DNA of 64,000 bases, from positions 124,001 to 188,000 of the forward strand of contig MU863917.1 of assembly GCA_033296885.1 (NCBI GenBank). Reading direction: 5' to 3'. Below are positions 46,019 to 57,534 of the stretch, piece after piece; within the stretch, counting starts at the first letter, position 1; each line of letters begins with the position of its first letter. Both the position numbers and the translations under genes were made by a program. The notes below the pieces were generated by a model. The model saw nothing but the letters and a program-made list of their open reading frames with translations, was not told the origin of the DNA and ran no database searches. The stretch comes from Triangularia verruculosa. Lineage: Eukaryota > Ascomycota > Sordariomycetes > Sordariales > Podosporaceae.

Positions 46019-47416
46019 TCATAAGCTGAAGCCCCTGTCGCCCGTATTTCTTACCCAACTCTTCAGCGCCTCCCTCCTCACTTCATTCTTGACCCTCCTC
46101 CTAGCCTGCAACAACACACTCTTCTCCTTCACCTCGTCATATGTACCCATTTTCAGTTCTCTAGTCACTTGTCCTTCCGGGCCATAAACACCCTCAGCAA
46201 CCTCCAGCGCCAAAGCCCACATCTTTTTGCGCGAGACGGCACTCGCACCCTTGAAATCGAATGCCTTTCGGCCTTGCAACACGCCCCCAATGATTCCCTC
46301 CTCTACCTCTTTGTTGTAGGTCCAACATACCGCAAGGTTCGAAGGCGATATCTTCTCACTTATTGCCGTCACTGCCCGTCTGGAGTAGTCAAATTCGTGC
46401 TGGGTTGTCTCGATAGAAAAAGGGACGGGTTTGTAACCATTTTCCCAGGCTGGGGGGTTGGTGGTAAGGCAGGACATCCTCCCTGGTGGCTCGAAACCGT
46501 AGCAGCGGGTACAGCCTGTTTCGGAGTATTGTGACTCGGGGAGGATGAGAGATGATAGATAAAGGTTTTCTGGGGATACCAGGAGCGAGGTAAGCGAGGA
46601 TAAGAGTGAGGTACATTGTTTCAGGGCAATCTTGTCGGAGCAGGACTTGGAGCTTGTCGGTGGTGCGTCGGGGCGGGAGGGTTTCCGGCGGACGATGCCC
46701 AGTTGCGAGAAGTAGCCTCGACCAAGAAGTTGGCCTTCTGCTTGTTCAGAAACTGGGATGGGGGATGACCAGGGGGTTGAGTCAGTCTGGGAAGCCATGG
46801 TTAGCTCCATGGAGCTGTCGCCGCCTGTGGTGGTGTTAGTGAGTGAGGCTGAAAAGGGGAAAGATGGAGACGGACAGGGTGCTTCTGAGCAGTACATGTG
46901 GAGGGATACTTCTGGACGCCAGGTGAATGGTGGTACGGAGGAAGATGATGAGGAGGTGCGACAGAGGAAGTCTGATTCGAAGGTGCTGTCAAAGGTGAGG
47001 CGTTTACACTCGTCGAGGAGGAAACGATTGAAGGCGCGGAGGGCGAGGACCTCGGCGTGCCAGTCGTGAATGGCGACGCCATTGGCTTGGGGGAGCTTGG
47101 AAGCCGGGAGGCATTTCATGCCGGTGCTAGGTGTGGTGAGTCCATGATTCATAGGATGGTGTTGACGATGAAAATTGCGCACTTACGCCAAGGCTACACA
47201 TTTCAGAAAATCCGGACCTTGAGCATAGACATCAAAGTCAGATCTGGGGTATACAGGATAATTTGATTCAAAAGGATGGAAACCTTTGGCAACGATGCCA
47301 CTCAGGGGCACCCATTCGTGAAGGCCATTGTCACGAATGGCGGGCTTCCTCTTGGCTGGGAGCTTTTGGAACTCTGAGAGAACCACGATGGCCACTTCGT
47401 CGGCTGCTACTGTCAT
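46019..47416 (-). CDS. TAD1: tRNA-specific adenosine deaminase (TAD1/ADAT1 type)
   Basis: This enzyme deaminates A37 of tRNA-Ala to inosine in yeast. Proposed exons are 47416-47187, 47126-46876 and 46824-46019, giving 428 residues. I chose the start at the Met before VAADEVAIVVLSEFQKL. Motifs are TGMKCLPASKLPQANG, the zinc/catalytic HAE in IHDWHAEVLALRAF (H100, E102), PCGDSSMEL (C161) and SCSDKIALKQC with the last zinc Cys. The PCGD block appears only if the 51-nt segment 46875-46825 is removed as an intron (donor GTCCGT, CACTAACAC branch, CACAG). This segment is a multiple of three and has no stop, so unspliced RNA also reads open but with 17 extra residues in the active site. It shares a 510-bp upstream region with eL24. 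Confidence 0.9.
46825..46875 (-). other. Stop-free 51-nt intron inside the TAD1 zinc motif
   Basis: The donor GTCCGT is weak for this genome; the branch CACTAACAC and acceptor CACAG are good. Removal joins CCC T to GC GGC GAC, giving Pro-Cys-Gly-Asp, the deaminase signature. Retention leaves the frame open. Confidence 0.8.
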
Positions 47417-47926
47417 GTGGTTTCCCGCTACAGAGTACGATTCTGCCAGAAGCACCGAGCACCATGAGATGGGTGAGGGATGAAAGCCTGGGTAGGCAGT
47501 CTTACTGCGAGAATAAAACGGGGTTAGGGTTCTAGGTGCAAAGCAGCCAAACATGAGGACAACGACAACGGACATGGGGTTTGATTCTTGACTTCTTTAA
47601 AACGTTAGATCTTTTTGGTGGATACTGACAGTATTAAAACCTTCAGCAGTCCAGGCGATACTCCCCCACGGTGTGATGCAGCTCATCCTTCAACACCCCG
47701 TTGAAGCTGAGCATCTCGAAAGTTGAAGCAGGCCAAGACACCCAAAGAGAACAGTCGTCACCCGCCAAGAGTGCAAGAGGCGGGTCCTGTTGGCCCGTGC
47801 ACCCAGCCTATCACAGTGCAGCCCTATCCGCACAACCTGCAAAGGAATTGGCAAAATCGACCTGGGAATTTGAACCTCTGAGGAAGCAACCACGACAACG
47901 ACAATCTTCGACAACCAGCCGCCAAA
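47417..47926. other. Divergent promoter region of TAD1 and eL24
   Basis: This is 510 nt between divergent starts. It contains a TTAGGGTT box at 47524-47531. An open frame continues upstream from TAD1 (to 47575), but its residues look noncoding. Confidence 0.6.
47524..47531 (+). promoter_or_regulatory. Telo-box TTAGGGTT upstream of eL24
   Basis: This is the reverse complement of AACCCTAA, the Tbf1-type site, about 400 nt before the eL24 ATG and about 110 nt before the TAD1 ATG on the other strand. Confidence 0.4.
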
Positions 47927-48801
47927 ATGCGCACTTACGAGGATACCTTCTCCGGCGCCCGGATCTATCCTGGCAAGGTACGAATTGTTGATTCCTGCGA
48001 TTTCGAACGATGGCGACTTGTCCCCAGACTCCTCCGACTCGAAAAGGCATGATAACTGGCAATCTGGGCCATCAGCAGATGCCAAGACGCGACCGACGGA
48101 CAGAGGAGTTTGGGGGGAGATTATCGCCAACTTCCCGTTTGACTGAGATGGAAATATGAGCATATTGGGCATATAGAGACTAACGTTGGCTTTCTTTCTC
48201 TGCAACAGGGCAAGCTGTACGTCCGTGGCGACAGCAAGATCTTCCGCTTCCAATGCGGCAAATCCGAGTCCCTCTTCCTCCAGCGCAAGAACCCCCGCCG
48301 TATCGCCTGGACCGTCCTCTACCGCAGACAACACAAGAAGGGTATCTCTGAGGTACGACCCCTCCATTCCCTCTTCAAGCTCCGGCTCTCCACAGGCACA
48401 TACCGATCGATCCATGCACGCTGGGATAATCGTGGGGTTTCATATTGAATCCAGGACGATGAGGACACGCTGCTGGAGGATGGATATCAAGCAAGATAAC
48501 AGCATGCTGACACCCACTACAGGAGGTTGCCAAGAAGCGCACTCGCCGCACCGTCAAGTCCCAGCGTGCTATCGTTGGTGCTACCCTCGATGTGATCAAG
48601 GAGCGCCGCTCTATGCGCCCTGAGGCCCGCTCCGCTGCCCGCGCCGAGGCCATCAAGGAGGCCAAGGAGAAGAAGGCTGCCTCCCAGGCCGCCAAGAAGT
48701 CTGAGAAGGCTAAGGCTGCTGCCAACGCCTCCAAGGGACGCATCGTCGGCAAGCAGGGTGCTAAGGGTGCGCAGGCTAAGCCTGCCATCCACAGCCGTTA
48801 A
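47927..48801 (+). CDS. 60S ribosomal protein eL24
   Basis: This is a cytosolic large-subunit ribosomal protein. Exons are 47927-47977, 48209-48352 and 48523-48801, giving 157 residues. The N-terminal domain has the eL24 signature: FSGARIYPGKGKLYVRGDSK, FRFQCGKSESLFLQRKNPRR and IAWTVLYRRQHKKG. The C-terminal half is a long basic helix (EVAKKRTRRTVKSQRAIVGA, SMRPEARSAARAEAIKEAKE). Both introns are phase 0 and unusually long for this window (231 and 170 nt), longer than those in eL14 or NAC alpha. I looked for C/D-box snoRNA elements in them and found no convincing pair. Confidence 0.95.
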
Positions 48802-49625
48802 GGGTGTTGAATCTCTGGGTTGGTTTCATTTATGGCTGGGGTGAAGATGATGTTCAATCTTGGGCAAACACAACAAGGGAGAATAGACGAATGGTATCTT
48901 CACAACCATCACACAAACGGTCTTGCCTGTGACCGGAGGGAAACGCGGAGTCGGTCGGTCGGTACTCGGTTTTTATTTATGCCTGCTCTCTCAAACCTCT
49001 CCACGGGGAGGGTTCTTTACTCTTTTTGATGAAATGGACAAGTCACAAGAAACGCTTGTTCTTTCGGAAGAAACCACGGGGCCGGTGGTATGATTGGGTT
49101 CCAGCGTAACGGGTATGAAGACGATATGCATGGGTAGCTCACAGAATGCCGACTTATGCATTGGTCTAACACGGGCCGCTTCGCGGTATCTCTTTATGTC
49201 TTGTGTGCTTTGCCGTGTGTTTCTCTTCTGAAGTCGGCGGGCGATGGTTCTCCAAGTCAGTCCATATATGTACATTTCAGACCCTCACCTTTGCTTGTGC
49301 ATGCTATCGATCAGCCGTTGAGGTGCTCTTTTCCACACCCAACCCAATGGATCTGTGAGCATAGGATACTTGAGTCCCGTGAGACGCATGTACAAATGTA
49401 CTTGCATTTGATCCATTAAGACGCGAAGAGAAGGTCTTGGATGGCTCAACACTATCAACCTGAGTCAACATTCAACATCTCTTGACCACGGGGATTCTTG
49501 CAAGCAAACTGAAACGTTGAAAGAGTCTCGATATTGGATTTTAGGATCTCTAACATCTATAATTCAATTCCCTCGGTCCTCTTTTGGATGAACCCCATAT
49601 CTGGTTCAACAAATCACCACACCTT
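48802..49625. other. Convergent intergenic region
   Basis: This holds the 3' flanks of eL24 and the peroxiredoxin gene. No feature was seen. Confidence 0.6.
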
Positions 49626-50207
49626 TTAAAGCTTAGCAAGAACACCCTCGGCGCCAGTCTTCTCAATGCTGCCTCTAACGTCATCGACCTCGGCGTAGGT
49701 GACCTTGCCGTGGTCAACAACGATGGCGTACCGGAGGGTACGGTCACCCTGGGTCCAGCCGATGCGCTTGGAGAACTCGAGGCCAGCGTCGGACATGAAG
49801 AGCTATTCGTTTTGGAGGCTATGTCAATATACACATGGCACAGAACAAAAGAGAGTATTTGTTAAGAGGGGGGAATCACATACGATGGAGTCATCCTTGA
49901 CGCCATTGGCCTTGCCCCAGGCGGCCATGACCCAGTGGTCGTTGGAAGCGATGAAGATGACCTGGTCGACGCCCTTGGCTTTGAGGTCGTCGAGGTGGGC
50001 GAGGTAGGAGGGCACGTGGGAGACCTGGCAGGTGGGGGTGAAGGCGCCGGGGACGGCGACGAGGGCGACCTTTTTGTTCTTGAACTCGTTGCTGGCGTCG
50101 TATTGGATGCCCAAGCCGCAGGCGGTGATGTCGAGCTCACCGGTGGGGGCGACGTAGGTGAACGAGACGTTCTCGGGGAAGTTGTCGCCTGCTTTGAGAC
50201 CGGACAT
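49626..50207 (-). CDS. Type-5 (PMP20-like) peroxiredoxin
   Basis: This is a thiol peroxidase that reduces hydrogen peroxide and alkyl hydroperoxides. Exons are 50207-49884 and 49802-49626, giving 166 residues, typical for atypical 2-Cys Prx5 proteins. The peroxidatic Cys60 lies in AVPGAFTPTCQVSHVP. Further motifs are QVIFIASNDHWVMAAWGK, then after splicing LFMSDAGLEFSKRIGWTQG and GDRTLRYAIVVDHGKV. The acceptor at 49803 is chosen by frame, because an upstream TAG 16 nt away would shift it. There is no clear N-terminal transit peptide, and the last residues AKL resemble a type-1 peroxisomal signal (SKL-like), as in PMP20. The location is therefore likely cytosol and/or peroxisome. Confidence 0.93.
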
Positions 50208-50636
50208 TGTGGATGGTTGAATTATGGTGGTGGTATGGGAAGAACTTGAGTGTTTTATGCTGTGATGGTTGGACGTTGGTGTGTTTTATTTGAGAGATAA
50301 TAAATAGGAGTTGTGATGAGATGGCGGGGTGAGTGAATATCAATAGAGGGGCAGGTGCAGTGTGCTATGGTGGATCCAGAGGTATTACCAAGAGGGTGAT
50401 TTTATTCTCTTACGTTCTAGAAAAGGAATATCTAGGATTGCAAACTGTAAAGGGAAGCTTAGGTATTCAGGGTTACACAGAACGGTATCTATCGACAATG
50501 ATTTGGAATTGTTCCTCTAAGCTGTGATGGACAACGACGGATCGTTTGCAGTGTGGTTTGACTGACCTCGCCGGTGGTCGCTTGCTTTGGCTTGCGCCCC
50601 TCTCTGCCCCGCGTAGGTTGCTAACTCCGGGGGGTG

Positions 50637-50645
50637 TACGGAGTA
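50637..50645 (+). repeat. TACGGAGTA motif, copy 2
   Basis: This is a single unit of the motif seen in tandem at 42504-42519. It lies in gene-free DNA. Confidence 0.6.
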
Positions 50646-52471
50646 GCAGAGAAAACACCTGGGAACCAATTGCGCAATTGGCAAGGGGGGCGAGCAAGCT
50701 TTTAATAAACACGGGAGGTATATGTTCTTCAGTTATTGATTTCGAGCTTCTCTTGTTCGTCTCTTTACCTTCGGACAACTTGGATGGGCTTACGTATTGT
50801 CGGGACTCCTTGACTCCATCGGAACGGAACTGGAGGGGTATCTGGAATGAGACCCACCGGACCTCCCAGTGAGATATCTGTTGTGATCTCGACCACTTCG
50901 GTCGATACAAACGCTCCGCAACGGGACCTCGGCACCGTGTAGTACATAATACACGTATTGATGTACTTTCATGAATACCATATCTATGCCACATCCGGGT
51001 TGCCGCAGGGTACGGGGGTTGTGGGGTGAATGTGACGTCAATCGCCGTGCTCGGCTCCGGCTCTGGCCCGGCATCACCGTGGTCCGAGTTTCCGCCCGGT
51101 GTTTCTGGTTCTCGTGCTGCCCGGTTGGAGCTCCGATAGGAAACAGCCATCTCGGTAAAAACAACTGCTCATCAAGAGCCTACCTTATGCGCTACCCAAC
51201 CACATAGCCAGGCTATATGAAACAAAATAGTGACTAGAAGATGTGTGAGGCAGTGCCAAGAAAGTTTCTTGCTGTTGGGCTGAACAAGCAAGGAAAAGAA
51301 CAAGACAAGTAAAGAAATGGATTTTGCTGGACACGGGGTCGCTGGAACTCCCGCGAGATCTGAACCCAAGACTCGCAAGTCTCTTCAAAGCCATGATATC
51401 AGAAGAATATGATAGGTCACCTAGACTAGAGCCAAAAGATGTCCTAAGCTGTCATAATGGTGGCTGTCGCCTCTAGTCGGCCAAAAGAAGCTGCGAATCA
51501 GGTCTGTCGTTGAATGCACACTAAGCTGTGACTAGTTAGCAAAGCAATAAAAGGCAGGTATATAAGCAGCTTGAGGGCAATTGTTACGCTTGCCGAGAAC
51601 TGTCAACATCCAACTGCATGGTGCTAGTTGTATCCTTATGTATGCAGTCTTCATCGGTTACAAGTCAAAATTGCTCCAAGGCGAGTGACCTCGGAATCGT
51701 TATAACGTAGGGAGGAAAGAGAAACATAGGAAAGAGGCAACACGCCGAGCGAAGACATTACCATGCCAAAAAAAATGAATATTCGTGAGGCAATCACTTC
51801 TTCGAAATCGTCTCCGAAGATAATAACTGCGGCGTGCTGTCTCAAGGTCCCTCTCCAAAAGAAAAGAAAGCAAGTGAGGGGCATGTTGTCGCCCACAATG
51901 TTTGACGCAAAAGGCGAAGTCAGCCGAAAAGAAGCAAGCGTTGGTGCATACATGTGACAGGCGGCGATCAGATTCAGCCACAACTGGGAGCTCAGATCTT
52001 AAGACGGGAGGATGGATCTTGGTATCCGCCTGATCTCGCATCTTGATTGGATGAGGTCCCACGACAAGGCTTTGTGGAGCCGAACAGATCCATGATTTTC
52101 GACAGGGATGGCTCAGGCCTTGCGTCAAAGGACCATTCCCAAGTTGGGTTGTGAAGATGCCGACTTCGACGCTTCTCGAGTGTCTCTGCAACTGAGATTT
52201 TTCTCTGCTGCATGACATGGAACCAACTAGAGCCACCAAGCTGCGCAATCACTGCATGAGAGTGGGAGAAACACGGGACACAAGCATCCTGTCAACTTGG
52301 AGCGGAACCATCATGAAGTCTTCCCCGTCACCAACTTCCTCGTCGGATCAACTATCATGGAACATTACGGCCAGCATCAACCGCCATTTTCTCAACGTTG
52401 TACCGTACTCTTGGCATCCAATCTTTCCAGTCTCGGGTTCGTACAGACCTAGCAGCACGCAACTCTAGCTG

Positions 52472-52484
52472 TACGGAGTACGGA
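52472..52484 (+). repeat. TACGGAGTACGGA motif, copy 3
   Basis: This is one and a half units of the same motif, again in gene-free DNA. Confidence 0.65.
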
Positions 52485-53372
52485 TATGATGCCCTCTATC
52501 CAGATGAGCGGAGACGCGACATCGAGCTCTTGAGACATCGAGGTCGAGACCAATGTCCAGCGGCAGCTCAGCCGTAATCAATACGTTCTTCTTCCCCATT
52601 GTCTGAGACGGCAACCGGGACTCGGCAGACACAGCCAAAGCTCCAGAACCCTTCATGAGTTCTCAGGTTCCAATCGGACGGGCTCCCAGCACGGAAGCTG
52701 ATCTTGACGTTGATGCCTCATCCAATCACGATAGAAGTCTGCGTGTTGATCGCACCCGATTCGGGAAGTCCAAGGTCTCGCGAGGCCCGTCATATTGCTT
52801 TTTTGTCCCATCTCGCAAGCTCTCCGGCCCCTGTCCTTGGTGCCTTGTCCCTGGTGGCGTTTCCCTCTACACTATCTAACCTCCGAGCCTCCCTTCAAAT
52901 CGAGCTAGTATCTTGGAAACCAATCGAAGTTGAGGATTCAAGCGGGAAGTCCCGCGATGACTTGGAAGCACTCGCAGCTGTCCTTGTGAAAGCCACTGGA
53001 GCGGTGCCCGCCAACCAAGTTGAAAGCGTCATCCCCTGCTCGTGCAGCGAGAAGAAGAGAGGAGCTAGATGGTGGAACGGAGAGGAATCGGGGTATATGA
53101 GCAGCCGCAAGTCCAATTTTCAGGAGCGTCTCCAGTAGAATCTCTGTAACCAACACTCTATTGGGAAGTCACTGGGATATTCATTATGCCCTCGGTTGTC
53201 TTCCACTATTCTGTTCTTGACGTGCTCGATTATAGCTGCGTCGAGCCAGTCTTTGAGCTCATATAGTCGCTGCTCACCCCAAACTCACGTCAAGATCGCA
53301 CTACGTGAAGACATTCATTACACCTTCTATTACTCCATCATTCTCAGACTCCCTCCCTTAATTTCGTTCTCA

Positions 53373-54906
53373 ATGGCAATTCTCAAAATCTTGCCACTGA
53401 ATTACCGCCGTCCGGCGCTCATCGAACGGCCGGCAACAAGCGCAAGCCAGGTCTCGACGCAACACTCGGAGGATGGATCCGTCAACCAAGGGGAGACATC
53501 CCTGAAGTCCATCAAATCTGGAAGCTCGGGAGGTATCCCACCCCCCCTCAGCTTTGACCGCATCATTGAAGGCGGAACATGCCCAGTCAGTCTCCCAGAC
53601 ACCACTTTACTATATACTTACTAACACCTACCTAAGCCTTGCACAGTCCGCGACTTCATGAACTACCTCATCTACGTCGAACGTTCTGCCGAAAATCTCC
53701 AGTTCTTCCTCTGGTACCGTGACTTTGAGAAGCGGTTCAATGAAGCCCAAACCTCCGACCTCGCTCTCGCTCCCGAATGGACCCCCGCAATGGAAGAAGA
53801 AGCCATCGCGCGCATCAAAAAGGAGCAAGCCGAAAAGGCCCGTGTCAAGCCTTCCAAGTCCGCCAGTCCAGCTGTGACTGAGATCTTCAAGGGCACCGAT
53901 TTTGAAAAGCCCCTGCGGAAGCCGTCAGTGGCCACCACCATCGCCACAACCCCCTTAAGCCCCCTGGCAGCAAGCAATGGGGATCCATTCGGTACCCCCC
54001 CTCGCACCCCTTCTGTCCGTGGTCATCACTACCATAATTCCACCACAGCCACCACCTACAACACTGCTGCCAACGAGGCGTTTGCCATGGCTGGGTTGAA
54101 GGCCCCCTTTACGGTTCAGCCGTTCAGGGTGGAGCTAGATCGGATTATCGCGACGTATATCATGTCCGGTGGCCCCAGGCAACTCAATCTTTCTGACCGT
54201 GAGCAAAAGGCCGTCCTTCAAGCCCTCTGCTTCACCACTCACCCCTCTGCCCTGAGGGTGGTAGTCAAGAGCGTGGAATCAACACTCCGGCAGCAGGCGC
54301 ACCCCAACTTCATCCGGTGGTCCATCTGCAACGGCAACCCCGTCAGAGTGACCTTTGCCCGCTGCCTTGGAGTAGGTACCATTGCGCTGAGCACCATCGC
54401 AGCGATTATCCTCACATTATCATCCGCTCCTAGAGGCTGGAGGGCACTGGCGGCGATAGGGTGGGTGATCGGCGCCGCCACACTCGTGGCAGCGTACAAG
54501 GGGATGTGCGTGGTTCTGCACGGCTTGCATCACAGACATGTGAGGCCGTGGGAGCTGTTTGTCGTTGACGAGGAGGAACAGCAGAATGAGAAGGAGGCAG
54601 ACGGGAAGAGCGAGGCGAGTTTTGAGAATGGAAGCAATAGCTTTGAGAACGAGCCGTGGGTGGTCAAGTATAAGAAGAGGAACTTGATAAGGAAGATTTT
54701 TGATAGGGAGGTTTGGTGAGTACACTCTGTTGCATCGTCAAGAGGTTGAGATGGGCTGGGACTAACATGCATGAAACAGGATTCAGGAACCGGCGCTCAG
54801 ACAGATCCAGGACACAATCTTTGTGCAAAGCTTGCTGTTTGCGTTCATTTGTGCGGGCGTGTTGACGGCCATTTTTGTGCCGCTTCCGGCAGGAAATTTG
54901 TTTTGA
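53373..54906 (+). CDS. RGS-domain membrane protein, Rax1-like
   Basis: Yeast Rax1 is a polarity landmark with an RGS-like domain and membrane segments. Exons here are 53373-53585, 53637-54715 and 54780-54906, giving 472 residues. The RGS-like region starts at CTVRDFMNYLIYVERSAENL and QFFLWYRDFEKRFN. A Ser/Thr/Pro-rich insert interrupts it, and it resumes at FRVELDRIIATYIMSGGPRQ and continues to HPNFIRWSICNGNPVRV. Two membrane segments follow (IALSTIAAIILTLSS; RALAAIGWVIGAATLVAAYK). A cytosolic acidic loop leads to the last exon, with IQEPALRQIQDTIFVQSLLF and a third membrane segment. It could be called RgsB-like in Aspergillus terms. Whether it acts on a G alpha protein is not shown. Confidence 0.85.
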
Positions 54907-55832
54907 TCATGATACTTTGTGGGAAAGGCTCGGTTTGGGTATAATATATAGAAGGCAGGTGTTGTTAGTCCAGGATGTTTAGTCTACTTTATGTTGGATA
55001 TTCCCGGAGAAATCGTGGGGAATGGTGGATTTTTTGTAACATTATCAACTCGGGCCTTCAAAAGCACAGGCGGTCTGGGAAAACTGGGGATCTTGGGGTT
55101 TTATAGGGAATCGGGCTAGGTACGGGTGAAAATGATGTGACGACGGATATGATGGTGTTTCAAGTGCCTGGGCCGGCTTCAAACTTTGGCTGTATTTTGG
55201 GAATTCCAAGAGTGAGCGTTCATTAATTACCCCAGCAATATTGTTGAGCTCGGAGACGGAGCCATTTTTAGGCCCAACGGTGAACTATGAATTTGGAATT
55301 GGGGTCAGAGCGGTTGCTGCGGTAGACAAGCTCCAGACGACCGAGGCTCCCGAGCAGTGCCTCGGGGCTGGCTCGCACGGCTGGAAATGTTGTGGCGTGG
55401 ACCGAGTCGCGGAGGCTGTCAAACAGGACAACAGCAGCAGCCCTGATCAATGAATGGAACGGAGGGGTTGCCTTGGCGGCGTTAGAACCGTGGTCAGAAC
55501 TCGGCATTTTCCCCCTTTGAGCGTGACCTCGGGCGAATGGGCAGCCAAAGCGGGCGCAAAAAGGAGGGGCGTCCGCCTTATCGATAACCCGACTTTCTGG
55601 CTTTGAGCCGTGGGACCGGACCACTGCAGCTCAAAACTCGCCAGGATGAGCGTGCGGGATGAGTTCTACGAAGTAATTCTGAGCATTCCGGAAAATAAAA
55701 GGGTTGAGCGCTTCAGCGCGAATAAAACTCCGCTTCCGATGGCTCCTTTCAAGGACACGTTGATACCTCCCTGATTTCACCTTCAGTCGCTACTTCAATT
55801 CCTCTGATGGGAGAGCATCCCCCGACCGAACC
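54907..55832. other. Intergenic, pantothenate kinase upstream region
   Basis: This is the RAX1-like 3' flank and the pantothenate kinase promoter. No other feature was recognised. Confidence 0.6.
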
Positions 55833-57534
55833 ATGCCGAACGATATCTACCAGGCCGATGCCCCGCTGCTCCCCGGAGACGTGAAGGCGGCCGTGGGCGA
55901 GGCCCGTGAGCACGGAGGAGAGTTTCCGACTGACGGCAGCATCCCGCCGCTCGTCATCTCGAATGAAGTCCCCAACCATGGCCGTCGCGAAAGGTCTGGC
56001 ACTGTCTGCATCGCCGAAATTGACGAGACGTTGAGCCACCCCGGCGCCGTCCGGATCAACGTCAAGGGCGCATTCATTGTCGACCAGGACAGCAGCACAC
56101 CGACACACTCTGATGACGGCCGGAGCGGGTCCCCCGGCCGGTCACCAGTCCGGCACGAGACCCAAGACATTCGCCTACCAAACCACACTGCTGTCGTGAG
56201 CCATATCGCCATTGATGTAGGCTTGCGACCCTTAAACTTCACAATGATGTCATCTTGCTGATTGATCATTCCAGATTGGTGGTTCCCTTGCCAAGCTTGT
56301 CTACTTCTCCCGAGAGGCGCACTCGACCGAACCGGGCGGGCGGCTCAATTTCCAGAGCTTCGAGACGGATCACATCGATGATTGCCTTGAATTTATGCGC
56401 AAGCTCAAACGCAGATACCAGCGCGCCAATGGGGCTAACAGCCCACCAGCGTCCGAGCTCTGCGTGATGGCGACTGGAGGTGGCGCCTACAAGTTCTACG
56501 ATAAGATCCGAGAGGTTCTCGGCGTCGATGTCTTGAGGGAAGATGAAATGGAATGCCTGATCATCGGCCTGGATTTCTTCATCAACGAGATCCCACGTGA
56601 GGTCTTCACCTACTCGGAAGAACAGCCAATGCAATTTGTCGAGCCTGGGGACAATGTGTATCCCTACCTCCTTGTCAACATTGGTTCTGGCGTATCATTC
56701 CTCAAGGTGTCCGGGCCACGAGAATATGAGCGTGTAGGTGGTACCTCACTTGGAGGCGGCACCTTATGGGGTCTGCTAAGCCTCCTTACCGGCGCCCGCA
56801 CATTCGACGAAATGCTCGATCTTGCATCCCAAGGCGACAACAGCAACGTCGACATGCTCGTCGGTGACATTTACGGCACTGACTATGGCAAGATCGGCCT
56901 CAAGAGCACCACCATTGCTAGCTCCTTCGGCAAAGTCTTCCGCAAGAAGCGGCAAGCCGAGAACGAAGCCGAAGACAGCGGCGGTCTTGGTCAAAAGGAG
57001 CTCCATCTCCAACGCCAACAGCAATCACAAACCCAGAATGGGGTGCACACCCCGCCCCTTCTTGACGAAGATATGGAACCGCAAGAACCACAACTCTCAG
57101 GCTTTGTTTCCAAAGATCCAAGCCGTCCCTTTTCCTCCGCGGATATATCTAGGTCCCTGTTGTATGCTATCAGCAACAACATTGGTCAGATCGCCTACCT
57201 TCAAAGTCAGATTCACAGTCTCTCTCACATCTATTTTGGCGGCTCGTTCATACGCGGCCACACACAGACCATGAACACCCTCAGCTACGCCATCAAGTTC
57301 TGGAGCAAGGGGGCCAAGCAAGCCTACTTCCTTCGCCACGAAGGGTACCTCGGTGCTGTGGGTGCCTTCCTCAAGAGACAACCCAGAAATTGGGGAAGAA
57401 GAGGCTCGTTTGAGGAAGCCGCGCTCGAGCTTAGAATGCGCGCGCGGGCTAGGAGCGCAGATTCCATTCCAGAACAAGCAATAGCTACTGGTCCGGATGA
57501 GAAACTGCAGGGAAATGGGCAGGCTGTTGTTTGA
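55833..57534 (+). CDS. Pantothenate kinase (eukaryotic PanK)
   Basis: This enzyme catalyses the first and rate-limiting step of coenzyme A synthesis, phosphorylating pantothenate. Exons are 55833-56216 and 56275-57534, giving 547 residues. The N-terminal 110 residues are variable. The ATP-binding start HIAIDIGGSLAKLVYFS is joined across the intron exactly at Asp-Ile. Further motifs are CVMATGGGAYKFYDKI, EMECLIIGLDFFINE, YPYLLVNIGSGVSFLKV, RVGGTSLGGGTLWGLLSLLT and IYFGGSFIRGH. A Gln/Glu-rich insert at about 325-380 separates the last two, as in many fungal forms. The donor GTAGGC is slightly off consensus. The C-terminal tail is basic and then polar. Confidence 0.95.

Larger units (their letters stand above)
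50208..53372. other. 3.2 kb gene-free region with TACGGAGTA motifs
   Basis: The longest frame (225 codons, minus, 51150-50473) has no recognisable motif. Two of the three TACGGAGTA motifs of the window are here. No terminal inverted repeats, transposase or tRNA were recognised. Confidence 0.5.

Noticed and set aside
50473..51150. 225-codon minus-strand frame
   Set aside because: The translation shows no recognisable domain, overlaps another frame on the same strand, and spans a TACGGAGTA motif. I treat it as noncoding, with some doubt.
51340..51380. GGGTTCAGATCTC on the minus strand, like a tRNA B box
   Set aside because: The flanking bases cannot form a T stem and no A box or acceptor stem is found at the right distance.
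52704..53138. 144-codon plus-strand frame
   Set aside because: No conserved motif, no clear splice partners, and composition like surrounding gene-free DNA.
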